Positions 42,583 to 50,604 of a DNA stretch of 64,000 bases are shown here, one piece after another. Below the pieces are notes generated by a model, which had not been told where the DNA came from, searched no databases, and saw nothing but the letters and a program-made list of their open reading frames with translations. Origin of the DNA: DASYML01 sp036399835 (GTDB taxonomy: Bacteria; Acidobacteriota; Blastocatellia; Pyrinomonadales; Pyrinomonadaceae). Positions within the stretch are counted from its first letter, which is position 1; each line of letters opens with the position of its first letter. The translations under genes and the position numbers were made by a program. The DNA is taken from NCBI GenBank assembly GCA_036399835.1, contig DASWMI010000068.1, forward strand, positions 1 through 64,000. The letters are read 5' to 3'.

Positions 42583-43293
42583 ATGCTACACAGACGCGCC
42601 TGCGATCTTTCTGCGGAAGACCGCACGGATATTATACGCCAGCTTGATTTCGGCATGGGTCTGGAAGAATCATTGCTGCTCAAACTGGGCGAAAAATCAA
42701 CCGCCATAGACTATCGCCGCCGCCGCTTTATCTATCGCATGGGCGACGAGGCCAACGCGCTCTATTTCATCATCCGCGGGCGCGTCAAGCTCTGCCGCGT
42801 GGACGAGGCGACCGCGCGCGAAGCCGTGATAGATATTCTGCCTGCCGGGGCGATGTTCGGCGAATCGGCCTTGTACGCCAAGGGTGCGCGCGAAAACTGT
42901 GCAGTGGCTTATGAAAACTCGCGCCTCCTGCGAATTCCGGTCGAAGCGTTTCAAGGGGGGATGGATGAGAATCGCGAGCTTTATGATTACACCTTCCGTC
43001 TGATTGGTCAACGCCTTTCTCGCGCCGAGCGCCGCGTCGCAGACTTTGCTCTCGATGCCATTCCGGCCCGTCTCGAAAAGCTCCTGCTAGACCTTTCGGT
43101 GCGCTACGGCGTGGACGATACCAACGGCGTGCTGATAGATTTGCCGCTCCCTCATCGAGAGATAGCCTCCATCGTCGGCTCTACACGCGAGAGCATCACG
43201 GTCCGTCTCAATGCCATGCGCCGCGAAGGCATCATTGATTTCGTCAACCGAAAAATCCTCATCAAGCGTCCCGCGGCGCTGGCCGACGTCTAA
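42583..43293 (+). CDS. Crp/Fnr family transcription regulator
   Basis: A 236-residue regulator. The cyclic-nucleotide-binding-like barrel covers about residues 30-135 (RRRFIYRMGDEANALYFIIR, AGAMFGESAL), followed by a long dimerisation helix and a winged helix-turn-helix of the Crp type near 180-225 (LPLPHREIASIVGSTRESIT, VRLNAMRREGIIDF). No N-terminal cluster of four cysteines as in FNR is seen, so iron-sulfur sensing is unlikely. The ligand residues typical of cAMP-binding (FGEL..RAA) are only partly matched (FGESAL..RENC). Downstream on the same strand, across an iterated-word hairpin, lies yacG. Confidence 0.88.
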   Translation: MLHRRACDLSAEDRTDIIRQLDFGMGLEESLLLKLGEKSTAIDYRRRRFIYRMGDEANALYFIIRGRVKLCRVDEATAREAVIDILPAGAMFGESALYAKGARENCAVAYENSRLLRIPVEAFQGGMDENRELYDYTFRLIGQRLSRAERRVADFALDAIPARLEKLLLDLSVRYGVDDTNGVLIDLPLPHREIASIVGSTRESITVRLNAMRREGIIDFVNRKILIKRPAALADV

Positions 43294-43431
43294 AGCAAAA
43301 CGCAAAGTTAAAAAGCAAAAGGTAACAAGGCGAAAGTTAAGAGGCCAAAGTCAGAGAGAAGAGGTGCCAGCCTCTTGCTGCTCGCCGAAGGCTGCCTTGA
43401 CTTTTGCCTGTGACCTTTTTACTTTTGCCTG
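43294..43431. repeat. Iterated-word hairpin filling the Crp/yacG gap
   Basis: The left arm words AAAAAGCAAAAGGTAACAAG (43312-43350) pair with the right arm CTTGACTTTTGCCTGTGACC and following TTTTTACTTTTGCC (43394-43431). An inner GAGGTGCCAGCCTC hairpin sits in the middle. The gap is 138 nt, from the crp stop to the yacG ATG. Confidence 0.75.
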
Positions 43432-43638
43432 ATGATAATGATGAAGTGTCCGACCTGCGGAAATCCTGTTGATTTGGAGAGCAATCCTTCGCGCCCTTTC
43501 TGCTCGGAGCGCTGCAAGCTGATAGACTTCGGGCGCTGGGCCGACGAGCAATACAGCGTCCCCTCCAACGAACCCATGCCCGCCGCCGAAAACCCCGGCA
43601 CGACGCCCGCGCCCGGCACGCCCGATGACCTCTCATGA
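43432..43638 (+). CDS. yacG: DNA gyrase inhibitor YacG, zinc-ribbon protein
   Basis: A 68-residue protein with the four-cysteine zinc site of YacG: CPTC (C6, C9) and CSERC (C24, C28), with PFCSERCKLIDFGRW, the family signature. In E. coli it binds DNA gyrase and blocks its activity. The protein has a low-complexity Pro- and Ala-rich tail. Several in-frame ATGs lie at the start (43432, 43438, 43441); the first is used, but the later ones are equally possible because the hairpin right arm ends exactly there and leaves no Shine-Dalgarno. Confidence 0.88.
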   Translation: MIMMKCPTCGNPVDLESNPSRPFCSERCKLIDFGRWADEQYSVPSNEPMPAAENPGTTPAPGTPDDLS

Positions 43639-43763
43639 GAGACTCGCAGCCGAGCATCTTCGATGCCGGAAGGCGAGCGGGAACAGTTTACGGCGAGCGC
43701 CCGTGCGCGTCTCTCGTGTAAAATAGAGTCGTCATCTCGCGGGAGCAATGTGGAGCTTTAAAT

Positions 43764-44441
43764 ATGCCATCGGCTTTTATCAAAACTCTGGCTCGCCTCA
43801 AACCCCAAGCTTTTATCAAGACTCTCTGGCCGCACTCCGGCATCTTCTTCCTCGCGCTCTGCCTGCTCAATCTTCTGCTCTTCGGCGCGGCTTGCAACAA
43901 GGGTCCGAGCGAGACCGCCACAGAAAGCAATACGAACACGCCCGCTGGCACGAGGCCGCCGCGCGCGATGTATCCTATGCCGCCCGTCACAGCCGCCCCC
44001 GCGCACGACTCCGCAGGAAAGAGCGAGCAGGTCTTTACGCTGCTTGATAATCGCCGGATGCGGCTCTCAGATTACAAGGGCAGCGTCGTCGTGCTAGATT
44101 TTTACGCGACGTGGTGTCCGCCCTGCCGCGTAGAGACGCCGCACCTCGTACAACTTCAAAGACGTTACGGGCCGCAGGGCCTCAACGTCATCGGCCTCAA
44201 CGTCGGTGGGCCGGATGATAAGTACAAGATTCCAGATTACGTCAAAGAGTTTGGCATTCAATACACGCTCGGCTTCCCGGACCCTGAGATGACAAACCTC
44301 TATCTTTCGGACGACGACAGGATTCCGCAAGCCTTCGTCTTCGACCGACAGGGCCGCCTCCTCAAACGCTTTATCAGCTATGACGACTCTATGCCCGCAG
44401 AACTCGAACGCATCATCAGGGAAGCCCTCGCCGCCAAATAA
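43764..44441 (+). CDS. TlpA/ResA-like membrane-anchored thioredoxin
   Basis: A 225-residue exported thiol-disulfide protein. Residues 1-44 form an anchor with a possible lipid cysteine C44 (LLLFGAAC, an imperfect lipobox because the -3 residue is Gly). After a Thr-Pro-rich linker, the thioredoxin domain has the redox centre WCPPC (C118, C121) in LDFYATWCPPCRVETP, then NVIGLNVGG and IPQAFVFDRQGRL. The family reduces cysteines in cytochrome c maturation and other periplasmic proteins. The first 21 residues contain the duplicated word AFIKTL (residues 4-9 and 16-21), from a direct DNA repeat (GCTTTTATCAARACTCT). No cytochrome maturation gene lies near. Confidence 0.88.
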   Translation: MPSAFIKTLARLKPQAFIKTLWPHSGIFFLALCLLNLLLFGAACNKGPSETATESNTNTPAGTRPPRAMYPMPPVTAAPAHDSAGKSEQVFTLLDNRRMRLSDYKGSVVVLDFYATWCPPCRVETPHLVQLQRRYGPQGLNVIGLNVGGPDDKYKIPDYVKEFGIQYTLGFPDPEMTNLYLSDDDRIPQAFVFDRQGRLLKRFISYDDSMPAELERIIREALAAK

Positions 44442-44568
44442 AGAGCGACTCTTTTCATCCCAAGCTTTTCTGCGCTTATTCCTCCGTCTCAAGGAAGAGA
44501 CTATTTGATTTTTCCGCTCTTTCCTTTTACCTTTATTTCAATTCATCCGAGAAAAGGCGGGGAGTCCT

Positions 44569-46005
44569 GTGAGAAAGGCCAAGATTCTGGCAACGATAGG
44601 GCCTGCGTCGCGCGAGCCGGCGGTGCTTGAAGCGTTGATTGCCGCGGGCGTCAACGGCGTGCGCATCAATATGTCGCACGGGACGCAGGACGAACACGCT
44701 GAAAATATACGACGCGCGCGCGAAGCGGCTGAGAGGATGAAGCGCCCGCTGGCTGTCCTCGTTGATCTTTCCGGACCAAAAATCAGAACCGGCGTGCTCA
44801 AGGGCGGTCAGCCCGTCCAGCTTGAATCCGGCGCACTCTTTACCATCACGACACGCTCCGTGACGGGCGATGCGCGTGAAGTCTCGACCAATTATCCGAC
44901 GATGGCCCGCGATGTTAAGCCGGGCGCGCGTCTTCTCCTCGACGATGGATTAATAGAGCTTAATGTTGAGCGCACGACCGAGACGGATGTTCTCTGCCGC
45001 GTGATTAACGGCGGGATGCTGGGCGAGCGCAAGGGCATCAACCTGCCGGGCGTGACCCTCCCAATTCCATCACTGACCGATAAGGATAGGCGCGACCTGC
45101 AATGGGCCGTCAGGCAGAGCGTGGATTACATCGCGCTCTCTTTTGTCAGGCGCGCGGAAGATTGCACCGAGGCCAAAGCGCTGATACGGGCCGCGGGCGG
45201 CAAAGCGCCGCTGGTCGCCAAGATTGAAAAGGCCGAGGCGATAGACCATCTTGATGAGATTATCGCGACCGCAGACGGCTGCATGGTGGCGCGCGGCGAC
45301 CTGGGCGTCGAGACGAGCGTAGAGCTTGTTCCGGTCTATCAAAAACGGATTATCGAAAGGGCCAACTCGGCTGGCAAGCTCGTCATCACGGCCACGCAGA
45401 TGCTTCAGTCTATGGTCCAGAATCCGCGACCGACGCGCGCGGAGGCTTCCGACGTAGCCAACGCCGTCTGGGACGGGTCGGACTGCGTCATGCTCTCGAA
45501 CGAGACGGCGATGGGCCAGTACCCCGTGGCGGCTGTGGCGACGATGGCGCGCATCATCGAATCGGCTGAGGCGGGGCGTCAGGATGACTCGGACGACATC
45601 AACAAGTGGGCTGGCAGACAGTCTGGCAAGGTCAGCCGCGCCTTGTGCGAGGCGGCGGCCTTTGCCGCGCAGGAGATGAATACGAAGGTCACGGGGGTCT
45701 TTACGGAGTCGGGGCTGATGGCGCGCAGGCTCTCTGCGCTCAGACCGGAGCAGCGCATCATCGCGCTGACGCCCTCGAAGGAGGTGCGTAACGAGCTGGC
45801 GCTAATCTGGGGCGTGGAATCCGCGCTGCACGTCTGTTGCGAGAAGACGGAAGACCTGATGCGCGCGGGCGACAGGGCACTGCTTGAAGCTGGATTTGTC
45901 GAGCAGGGCGAGCTGATCGTCTTAATGGCGGGGCAGCTTTCAGGATTGGGGATGTCGAAATCCGTCAAGCTGCATCAGGTCGGCGAGTCGGAATCGCAAC
46001 GGTGA
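44569..46005 (+). CDS. pyk: Pyruvate kinase
   Basis: Final step of glycolysis: phosphoenolpyruvate plus ADP to pyruvate plus ATP. 478 residues. The barrel domain begins RKAKILATIGPAS; the active-site loop is LVAKIEKAEAI with the catalytic Lys, followed by MVARGDLGVE and ITATQMLQSM. The small B domain and the C-terminal domain are intact (VTGVFTESGLMARRLSALRP). Start is GTG 44569 with GGGGAG 5 nt upstream. Convergent with the radical SAM gene; a TGGACCA site sits just past the stop (46009). Confidence 0.95.
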   Translation: MRKAKILATIGPASREPAVLEALIAAGVNGVRINMSHGTQDEHAENIRRAREAAERMKRPLAVLVDLSGPKIRTGVLKGGQPVQLESGALFTITTRSVTGDAREVSTNYPTMARDVKPGARLLLDDGLIELNVERTTETDVLCRVINGGMLGERKGINLPGVTLPIPSLTDKDRRDLQWAVRQSVDYIALSFVRRAEDCTEAKALIRAAGGKAPLVAKIEKAEAIDHLDEIIATADGCMVARGDLGVETSVELVPVYQKRIIERANSAGKLVITATQMLQSMVQNPRPTRAEASDVANAVWDGSDCVMLSNETAMGQYPVAAVATMARIIESAEAGRQDDSDDINKWAGRQSGKVSRALCEAAAFAAQEMNTKVTGVFTESGLMARRLSALRPEQRIIALTPSKEVRNELALIWGVESALHVCCEKTEDLMRAGDRALLEAGFVEQGELIVLMAGQLSGLGMSKSVKLHQVGESESQR

Positions 46006-46073
46006 GTTTGGACCAACAGGCTTTCTCTCTCCGGCCTCACACGTCGGCGCAAGAGTACCTTACGCTTCTGGCT

Positions 46074-47090
46074 TTACTCTGTACTGAGAACCTGCTGAAT
46101 CGTCTCTTTCTTGAGACCCGTATTCTGCATCTCGCCGGGCAGCTTTTGCGGGTCGCGCCAGTTATCCAGGATGCCGACCTGATGCACGCATTGCAAGGTA
46201 CAGGTCGGCGCGCACCACTTCTCGGTCGCATACTCGCGGTCGAAATCTTCCATCGTATAGTCTTCAAGCTTGATGCCTGGGATGCCGCGCTGCTGCGAGC
46301 ACCAGTGGACCAACCCGTCCTCGCAGATGTAGAGGTAGCGCGCTCCGGCGCGACAGCGCCATTCGTAGGGCTTGCCTTCGGCGATGCTGTCCTGAAACCA
46401 GTTGAGGCGCGCGTGGTCCCTGTTGCCGAGTTTTTTGACCGCGTGAAAAATCTCTTTCTCCCTGTCAGAGAGCGGCTTTAAAGTCCCGTCGTGGTCGTGA
46501 ATGACGCCGACCGTGGTGGAAAAACCAAGCTCTACGGCGCGGCGCGCAATCGTCAAGGCATCTTCGGGGGTCTGTATGCCGCCGCCGATGACGGAGTTGA
46601 TGTTGACGTGAAACTCCGCGAACTCCGACAGGTGCTGCAACTTTTTGTCCAGATTCTTGAGGCTCTTTTTGGAAACCTCGTCGGGGACAACGTTGTCTAT
46701 GCTGATCTGTAGATACTGAAGCCCGGCCTCGTTCAGTTTCCCGATGCGCTCAGGCGTGAAGTAGTAACCGTTGGAGATTAAGCCCGCGATCATGCCGCGC
46801 TTGCGTATGTGTCGAATGATGTCGTCGAGCTGCGGGTGCATGAGCGGCTCGCCGCCCGAGATGGTGATGACGGCAGTGCCCAGGTCGGCGAGCTTGTCTA
46901 GCCGCTTCTTCATCAGCTCAAGCGGGACAGGCTCGGAAACTTTGTCATACTCGTTGCAATAGCCGCAGGCCAGATTGCAGCGGCGCATAGGGATGATGTG
47001 CGCCAGCACAGGGTGGTTGGTCGAAAGCAGGGCGCGCGTGATAAATCTGGCTTCGCGCAGTTTGAGCTTGAGAAAAGTGCTTCTCTTCAT
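46074..47090 (-). CDS. Radical SAM protein of unknown substrate
   Basis: A 338-residue radical SAM enzyme. The cluster motif is CNLACGYC (near residues 38-45), followed by TISGGEPLMHPQ and a LISNGYYF strand. C-terminal cysteines (CRAGARYLYICEDGLVHWCS, then CAPTCTLQC) match a SPASM-like auxiliary cluster region. A basic helical start precedes the core (MKRSTFLKLKLREARFITRA). It is MoaA/PqqE-like in general outline; peptide or nucleotide modification is possible but no partner peptide was seen. The upstream gap includes an iterated-word hairpin. Convergent with pyk. Confidence 0.85.
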   Translation of the reverse strand: MKRSTFLKLKLREARFITRALLSTNHPVLAHIIPMRRCNLACGYCNEYDKVSEPVPLELMKKRLDKLADLGTAVITISGGEPLMHPQLDDIIRHIRKRGMIAGLISNGYYFTPERIGKLNEAGLQYLQISIDNVVPDEVSKKSLKNLDKKLQHLSEFAEFHVNINSVIGGGIQTPEDALTIARRAVELGFSTTVGVIHDHDGTLKPLSDREKEIFHAVKKLGNRDHARLNWFQDSIAEGKPYEWRCRAGARYLYICEDGLVHWCSQQRGIPGIKLEDYTMEDFDREYATEKWCAPTCTLQCVHQVGILDNWRDPQKLPGEMQNTGLKKETIQQVLSTE

Positions 47091-47205
47091 TGAGCCTTCA
47101 AGGACAAGTTCGCGCTCGCTTCCGACCGGCGCGCGTGCTAGAGATTAAATCGAGAATGAGAGAGAGAATAGCGAGGCGTGTGCCAGAAGGCAAGCCGCTC
47201 AAAGC

Positions 47206-47301
47206 CGTGACAGGTGACAAGTAACAGGTAACAGGAAAGACCAAGCCTTTATCTTGTTACCTGTCACCCGTCACTTGTCACCTATCAGCTATCACCTGTT
47301 C
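47206..47301. repeat. Iterated-word hairpin (GTCACCTGTC family)
   Basis: Left arm TGACAGGTGACAAGTAACAG (47208-47240) pairs with right arm words TTGTTACCTGTCACCCGTCA (47254-47300). Loop includes CCAAGCCTTTATC. Same family as 31564-31651. It lies in the 276-nt gap between the LolA-like gene and the radical SAM gene, both minus strand. Confidence 0.85.
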
Positions 47302-47366
47302 AAAAGGGCTTCGGCCATCGCTGACAGAAGCCCCTTCGAGTGCCGACGTTTGTTCCGGCGAGCGCC

Positions 47367-48077
47367 TTAGCCCTTGATAATCTTGACGCCGGACTCAAGC
47401 TGTAGACGAAAATCGTCCGGCGAAACGCGCCCGTTCTTTTCCAGGTTCATCAGACGCACGGTGCTCGCATCATCGTTTTTCTCGACGACCTTTGTCTGCA
47501 CAGGCATCCCGTCATCATCCACCCAGATTTCCATATACTTGTAGCTCGCGCCGCCCTTCGGGACCAGCGTCAGGTGTATGGTCCGCACGCCGCCCCAGAG
47601 CGTCTCTTCGCGCACATCCTGCCAAGGCTCGAAACGCGAGCGAATCTGCTGCCCGGACATATTCATCATGTCGAGCAGCCCGCCGCCAGCTTTTCTCGCC
47701 TGACCCGAACGTGCGTTGCCCTTGTAGGCCATGTTGAGGCGCGGGCGAAAGAGCGTGTATTCGCCGTTGGAAACGGCCAGGATTTCGCGCGAAGGCTTTT
47801 GCCATTCGATGCGGACGTTGGCGTTGCGGCCCGCCGCGGGTTGATATAGGACCGTCCCGCTGCGCCTTTCACTATCGCGAAGCTGCGCGTTGTAGACTTC
47901 CATGCTGATGCCTGCGCGCAGCGACCTCAAGTTGCGGTGGTTGCGCTCCATCTTGGAGATGACGGAGCTAACCAGGCCAGCCGTGCCCTGCGCATCGGCT
48001 GTCTTGGGGAAACTGGAGGCAACAACTGCGGCGAACAAAAGGGCCACTATGAGGCCCAGGGGAACGAATCTTCTCAT
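47367..48077 (-). CDS. LolA-like outer-membrane lipoprotein carrier
   Basis: A 236-residue exported protein with a signal peptide (about 1-29, LGLIVALLFAAVVASSFPKTADA) and a mature fold resembling LolA/LolB half barrels: LVSSVISKMERNHRNLRSLR, VRIEWQKPSREILAVSNGEY, and C-terminal strands with WVDDDGMPVQTKVVEKND. Such proteins carry lipoproteins across the periplasm. ATG 48077 has AAGGAG 7 nt upstream. It is the last gene of a five-gene minus-strand set with an ABC ATPase, a permease and a lipoprotein, which supports a lipoprotein-sorting role. Sequence similarity to classical LolA is weak, so this is an inference from fold hints and context. Confidence 0.75.
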   Translation of the reverse strand: MRRFVPLGLIVALLFAAVVASSFPKTADAQGTAGLVSSVISKMERNHRNLRSLRAGISMEVYNAQLRDSERRSGTVLYQPAAGRNANVRIEWQKPSREILAVSNGEYTLFRPRLNMAYKGNARSGQARKAGGGLLDMMNMSGQQIRSRFEPWQDVREETLWGGVRTIHLTLVPKGGASYKYMEIWVDDDGMPVQTKVVEKNDDASTVRLMNLEKNGRVSPDDFRLQLESGVKIIKG

Positions 48078-48144
48078 CTCAACTCCTTCAAAATTCACGA
48101 CTCCTGCCCGGAGCTACATGAATCCGGGCAATTATATTGGATGA

Positions 48145-48486
48145 TTAGCGTATGTCAACCTCATATGCGACGATTTTGCCAGCCGCATCGAGCTTTGGAT
48201 GGACATCCAGAACCTCTGTCTCAGGATGACCCGTCAAACGGCGCACGCGCCTTTCAATCTCAACCCTATCTGTCTGAGCCGAAATGAGTTCAGGGTCGGC
48301 CAGGAGAATCGAGTTGAATCGGCTTTGATGCGCCTGGGCGTTGCGAAGTTCGCTGGTCTCAAACCAGCCTTTGGGAGTCAGAAAAATAAAAGCGAGGATC
48401 AGCGCGCAGAGCACGTCATATTGCCAGGTCTTACGCGAATAAGACCAGAGCAAGATGCCTTTGATGAGACGGAAAAATTGTTTCAT
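48145..48486 (-). CDS. Small single-span membrane protein in the Lol-like operon
   Basis: A 113-residue protein with one membrane span (about 28-45, VLCALILAFIFLTPKGW) after a basic amphipathic start (MKQFFRLIKGILLWSYSR). The C-terminal half is a soluble domain with charged helices and ends EVDIR. The ATG lies at 48486; no strong ribosome binding site. It sits between the LolD-like ATPase and the LolA-like protein genes and may be a small accessory subunit of that system. No family is recognised. Confidence 0.65.
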   Translation of the reverse strand: MKQFFRLIKGILLWSYSRKTWQYDVLCALILAFIFLTPKGWFETSELRNAQAHQSRFNSILLADPELISAQTDRVEIERRVRRLTGHPETEVLDVHPKLDAAGKIVAYEVDIR

Positions 48487-48623
48487 CGCTCGCCGGAGGC
48501 CCTGCTGGCCGAGGCCGTAATTATAACCCAGGTGTCGGATTTTGCCTGCATAAGAGAGCAATTTTTTGACGGCGGCCCAAGTCTGATTTGCCGTTTTTGC
48601 TCCTTTTCCGGCCCTCCCATCAA

Positions 48624-49319
48624 TCACATGTGCACGACCTGTGCCGGTTCGACAATCTGCCCGTCGCGCATCTGCACGATGCGACGGCACATGGCGGCGG
48701 CTTCAGGATTGTGCGTAATCATGATGATGGTCTGGTTAAAGCGATAATTCAGCTCTTGAAACATATTGAGCACGATGGCGGAGTTTTCAGAATCGAGATT
48801 GCCCGTCGGCTCGTCTGCGAGCACGATGGCCGGGCGTGTGACGACGGCGCGTGCCAGCGCGACTCTCTGCTGCTCGCCGCCGGAAAGCTCCAAGGGCTTA
48901 TGGTGCAGCTTGTCTTCGAGCCGCAGCAGCTTGAGCAGTTCGCGTCTGCGCTCGGGGTCTTCGCCGCCGTTGCGGTCGTGAATACGCTCGGCGAGGCGCA
49001 GGTTGCCTTCCGCCGTGAGGGTCGGGAAAAGATTGAAGCGTTGAAAGACAAAGCCTATCTTGCGGCGGCGGATGTCCGTGCGGCGCGCGTCCGTGGCGGC
49101 TGTGAGGTCTTCGTTGTCAATGATAATACGCCCGTCGGTCGGCGTCAGCAGCCCGCCGAAAAGATGCAGGAGCGTTGACTTGCCGCAACCCGATGGACCC
49201 ATGATGGCGACAAACTCGCCCTCCTGGACTTCGAGCGAGACGCCGCGCAGCGCGGGCACGTCAACCCTACCCACGCGGTAAACTTTTGTCAGGTTCTCAG
49301 CCTTTAAGATGCTTCTCAT
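48624..49319 (-). CDS. ABC transporter ATPase, LolD/MacB type
   Basis: A 231-residue ATPase. Walker A is GPSGCGKS (about 39-46), the signature LSGGEQQRVALARA (about 142-155), Walker B IVLADEPTGNLDS (about 163-175) and the switch His in ITHNPE. The sequence type (RNVTKVY-like start, GNLRLAERI and GGEQQRVALARA) belongs to the MacB/LolD/FtsE group. ATG 49319 has no strong site; a hairpin element abuts it and fills the gap to the permease. The pair with the following permease and the lipoprotein upstream suggests export or sorting of lipoproteins. Confidence 0.9.
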   Translation of the reverse strand: MRSILKAENLTKVYRVGRVDVPALRGVSLEVQEGEFVAIMGPSGCGKSTLLHLFGGLLTPTDGRIIIDNEDLTAATDARRTDIRRRKIGFVFQRFNLFPTLTAEGNLRLAERIHDRNGGEDPERRRELLKLLRLEDKLHHKPLELSGGEQQRVALARAVVTRPAIVLADEPTGNLDSENSAIVLNMFQELNYRFNQTIIMITHNPEAAAMCRRIVQMRDGQIVEPAQVVHM

Positions 49320-49424
49320 CGTCAAACGTCAATCACGAATCGTAAATAGTAAATCGTAAACCGTGAAAAGACAAAGCGCGCTCGGTCCAGACACGATTTA
49401 CGATTGATGATTGACCAGCTAATT
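49320..49424. repeat. Iterated-word hairpin (CGTAAATCGT family) in the Lol-like operon
   Basis: The left arm includes GTCAATCACGAATCGTAAAT (49328-49347) and further GTAAATCGTAAACC words; the right arm is CACGATTTACGATTGATGAT (49391-49410) and on to TTGACC. The gap of 105 nt between the ATPase ATG and the permease stop is filled. Confidence 0.8.
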
Positions 49425-50522
49425 TTAGTCGTAAGCGAGGGCGCTGACGGCGTCAAGATTGGCTGCGCGGACAGCCGGATAGAGCGCGCCGAAAGCCCCG
49501 CCCAGCAATCCTATCAGCCCGGCGGCCAAAGCCCATCGCCAGCCATACTCGAAAATCAGCCCGTAGACACGGTGAATCAGGAATCCTGCGGCGAAGGCCG
49601 CGATAAAGCCTATGATGAGGCCAAGCGTGCTAATCAGCAGAGCCTCTTTCTCAATCTCCGCGATGATATAGCCGCGCGAAGCGCCGAGCGCCTTGAGGAT
49701 ACCTATCTCGCGCGTTCTCTCTGTGATGGTCGTGTACATCGCCAGCATCACGACCAGAGAGCTAACGACAGCCGAGAGGCCCACCAGCACGCGCAGGAAT
49801 GTGCCGAGAAAGGGAATGCTCTTTTCGATGCTCGTAAAGACTTCGCGCGTAAATTGAATCTTGTTGCCCGGAAGCTGCGCGTTGATACGCTGCGCGACGG
49901 CCAGTTGCTCCTGCGCATCGCGGCACTTGATTAAGATATAAGTACACTTGCCGGGTGATTCGAGCGCGTCCTGCATGGCGCTGAGAGACATCTTGACGCG
50001 CGCGCCGGATTCCGGCGTGTAGATGCCTACAATGCGATAGGGCTTATTACCGAAAAGGCTGAGCTGGCTGCCGACCGCGAGATTATTCATGCGCGCCTTC
50101 TGCTCGTCAATCACCACCTCGTCGAGAGCCTGCGGCCCGTGTCCGGCGACGATAGTGATGTCGTTCATCCTGGCAAACGGTTCCCAGTCCACGCCCTCCA
50201 CCTGCTCGAAGCCGAAACCGCGTGTGCCCTGAAAGATGTAGCGTATAACGGGCACGACCGTTTCCACGCCCTCTATCTTCATCAGCTCATCCGCATACTT
50301 CGTGCTCACGTTAGCTGTCGAAGAGGTCAGCTCCAGAGAGCCTTTGCGCGTGAAAAGAATTTCGGCGCGGACATTTGAAGAGCGTCTTTGCAGATCGTTC
50401 GACATCCCGCGCGCCAGCCCCGTAAACAGCATCACGAGCGCCACGCCGAGCGCCACGCCCGCCGCGCTCACCAGCGAGCGTATAGGGCGCTGTCGAATGT
50501 TGGCTGTCACAAGCTTGTCCAT
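49425..50522 (-). CDS. ABC transporter permease, LolC/E-MacB type (FtsX domain)
   Basis: A 365-residue permease with the four-span MacB/LolCE layout: first span near residues 18-38 (AAGVALGVALVMLFTGLA), then a large periplasmic domain (40-250) and three spans at about 255-280 (VSSLVVMLAMYTTI), 300-325 (LLISTLGLIIGFIAAFAAG) and 335-360 (AAGLIGLLGGAFGALYP). The FtsX motif TEREIGILKALGASR-like (here TERTREIGILKALGAS) is present before the third span. A single permease gene implies a homodimer, as in the LolF type. It lies between the ATPase and the lipoprotein genes, both across iterated-word hairpins. Confidence 0.85.
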   Translation of the reverse strand: MDKLVTANIRQRPIRSLVSAAGVALGVALVMLFTGLARGMSNDLQRRSSNVRAEILFTRKGSLELTSSTANVSTKYADELMKIEGVETVVPVIRYIFQGTRGFGFEQVEGVDWEPFARMNDITIVAGHGPQALDEVVIDEQKARMNNLAVGSQLSLFGNKPYRIVGIYTPESGARVKMSLSAMQDALESPGKCTYILIKCRDAQEQLAVAQRINAQLPGNKIQFTREVFTSIEKSIPFLGTFLRVLVGLSAVVSSLVVMLAMYTTITERTREIGILKALGASRGYIIAEIEKEALLISTLGLIIGFIAAFAAGFLIHRVYGLIFEYGWRWALAAGLIGLLGGAFGALYPAVRAANLDAVSALAYD

Positions 50523-50604
50523 AAAAAAGAAGCGATGAAGAATGCATGATGAATATCAGAGAAGAGCTATTCTTTCTCTCATAGCTACATCATTCACTAA
50601 CTCA
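50523..50604. repeat. Iterated-word hairpin in the Lol-like operon
   Basis: Left words GAAGCGATGAAGAATGCATG (50528-50550) and AGAGAAGAGCTAT face right words TATTCTTTCTCTCATAGCTA and CATCATTCACTAACTCATCA (50566-50598). The 82-nt gap between the permease ATG and the lipoprotein stop is filled. Confidence 0.7.
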
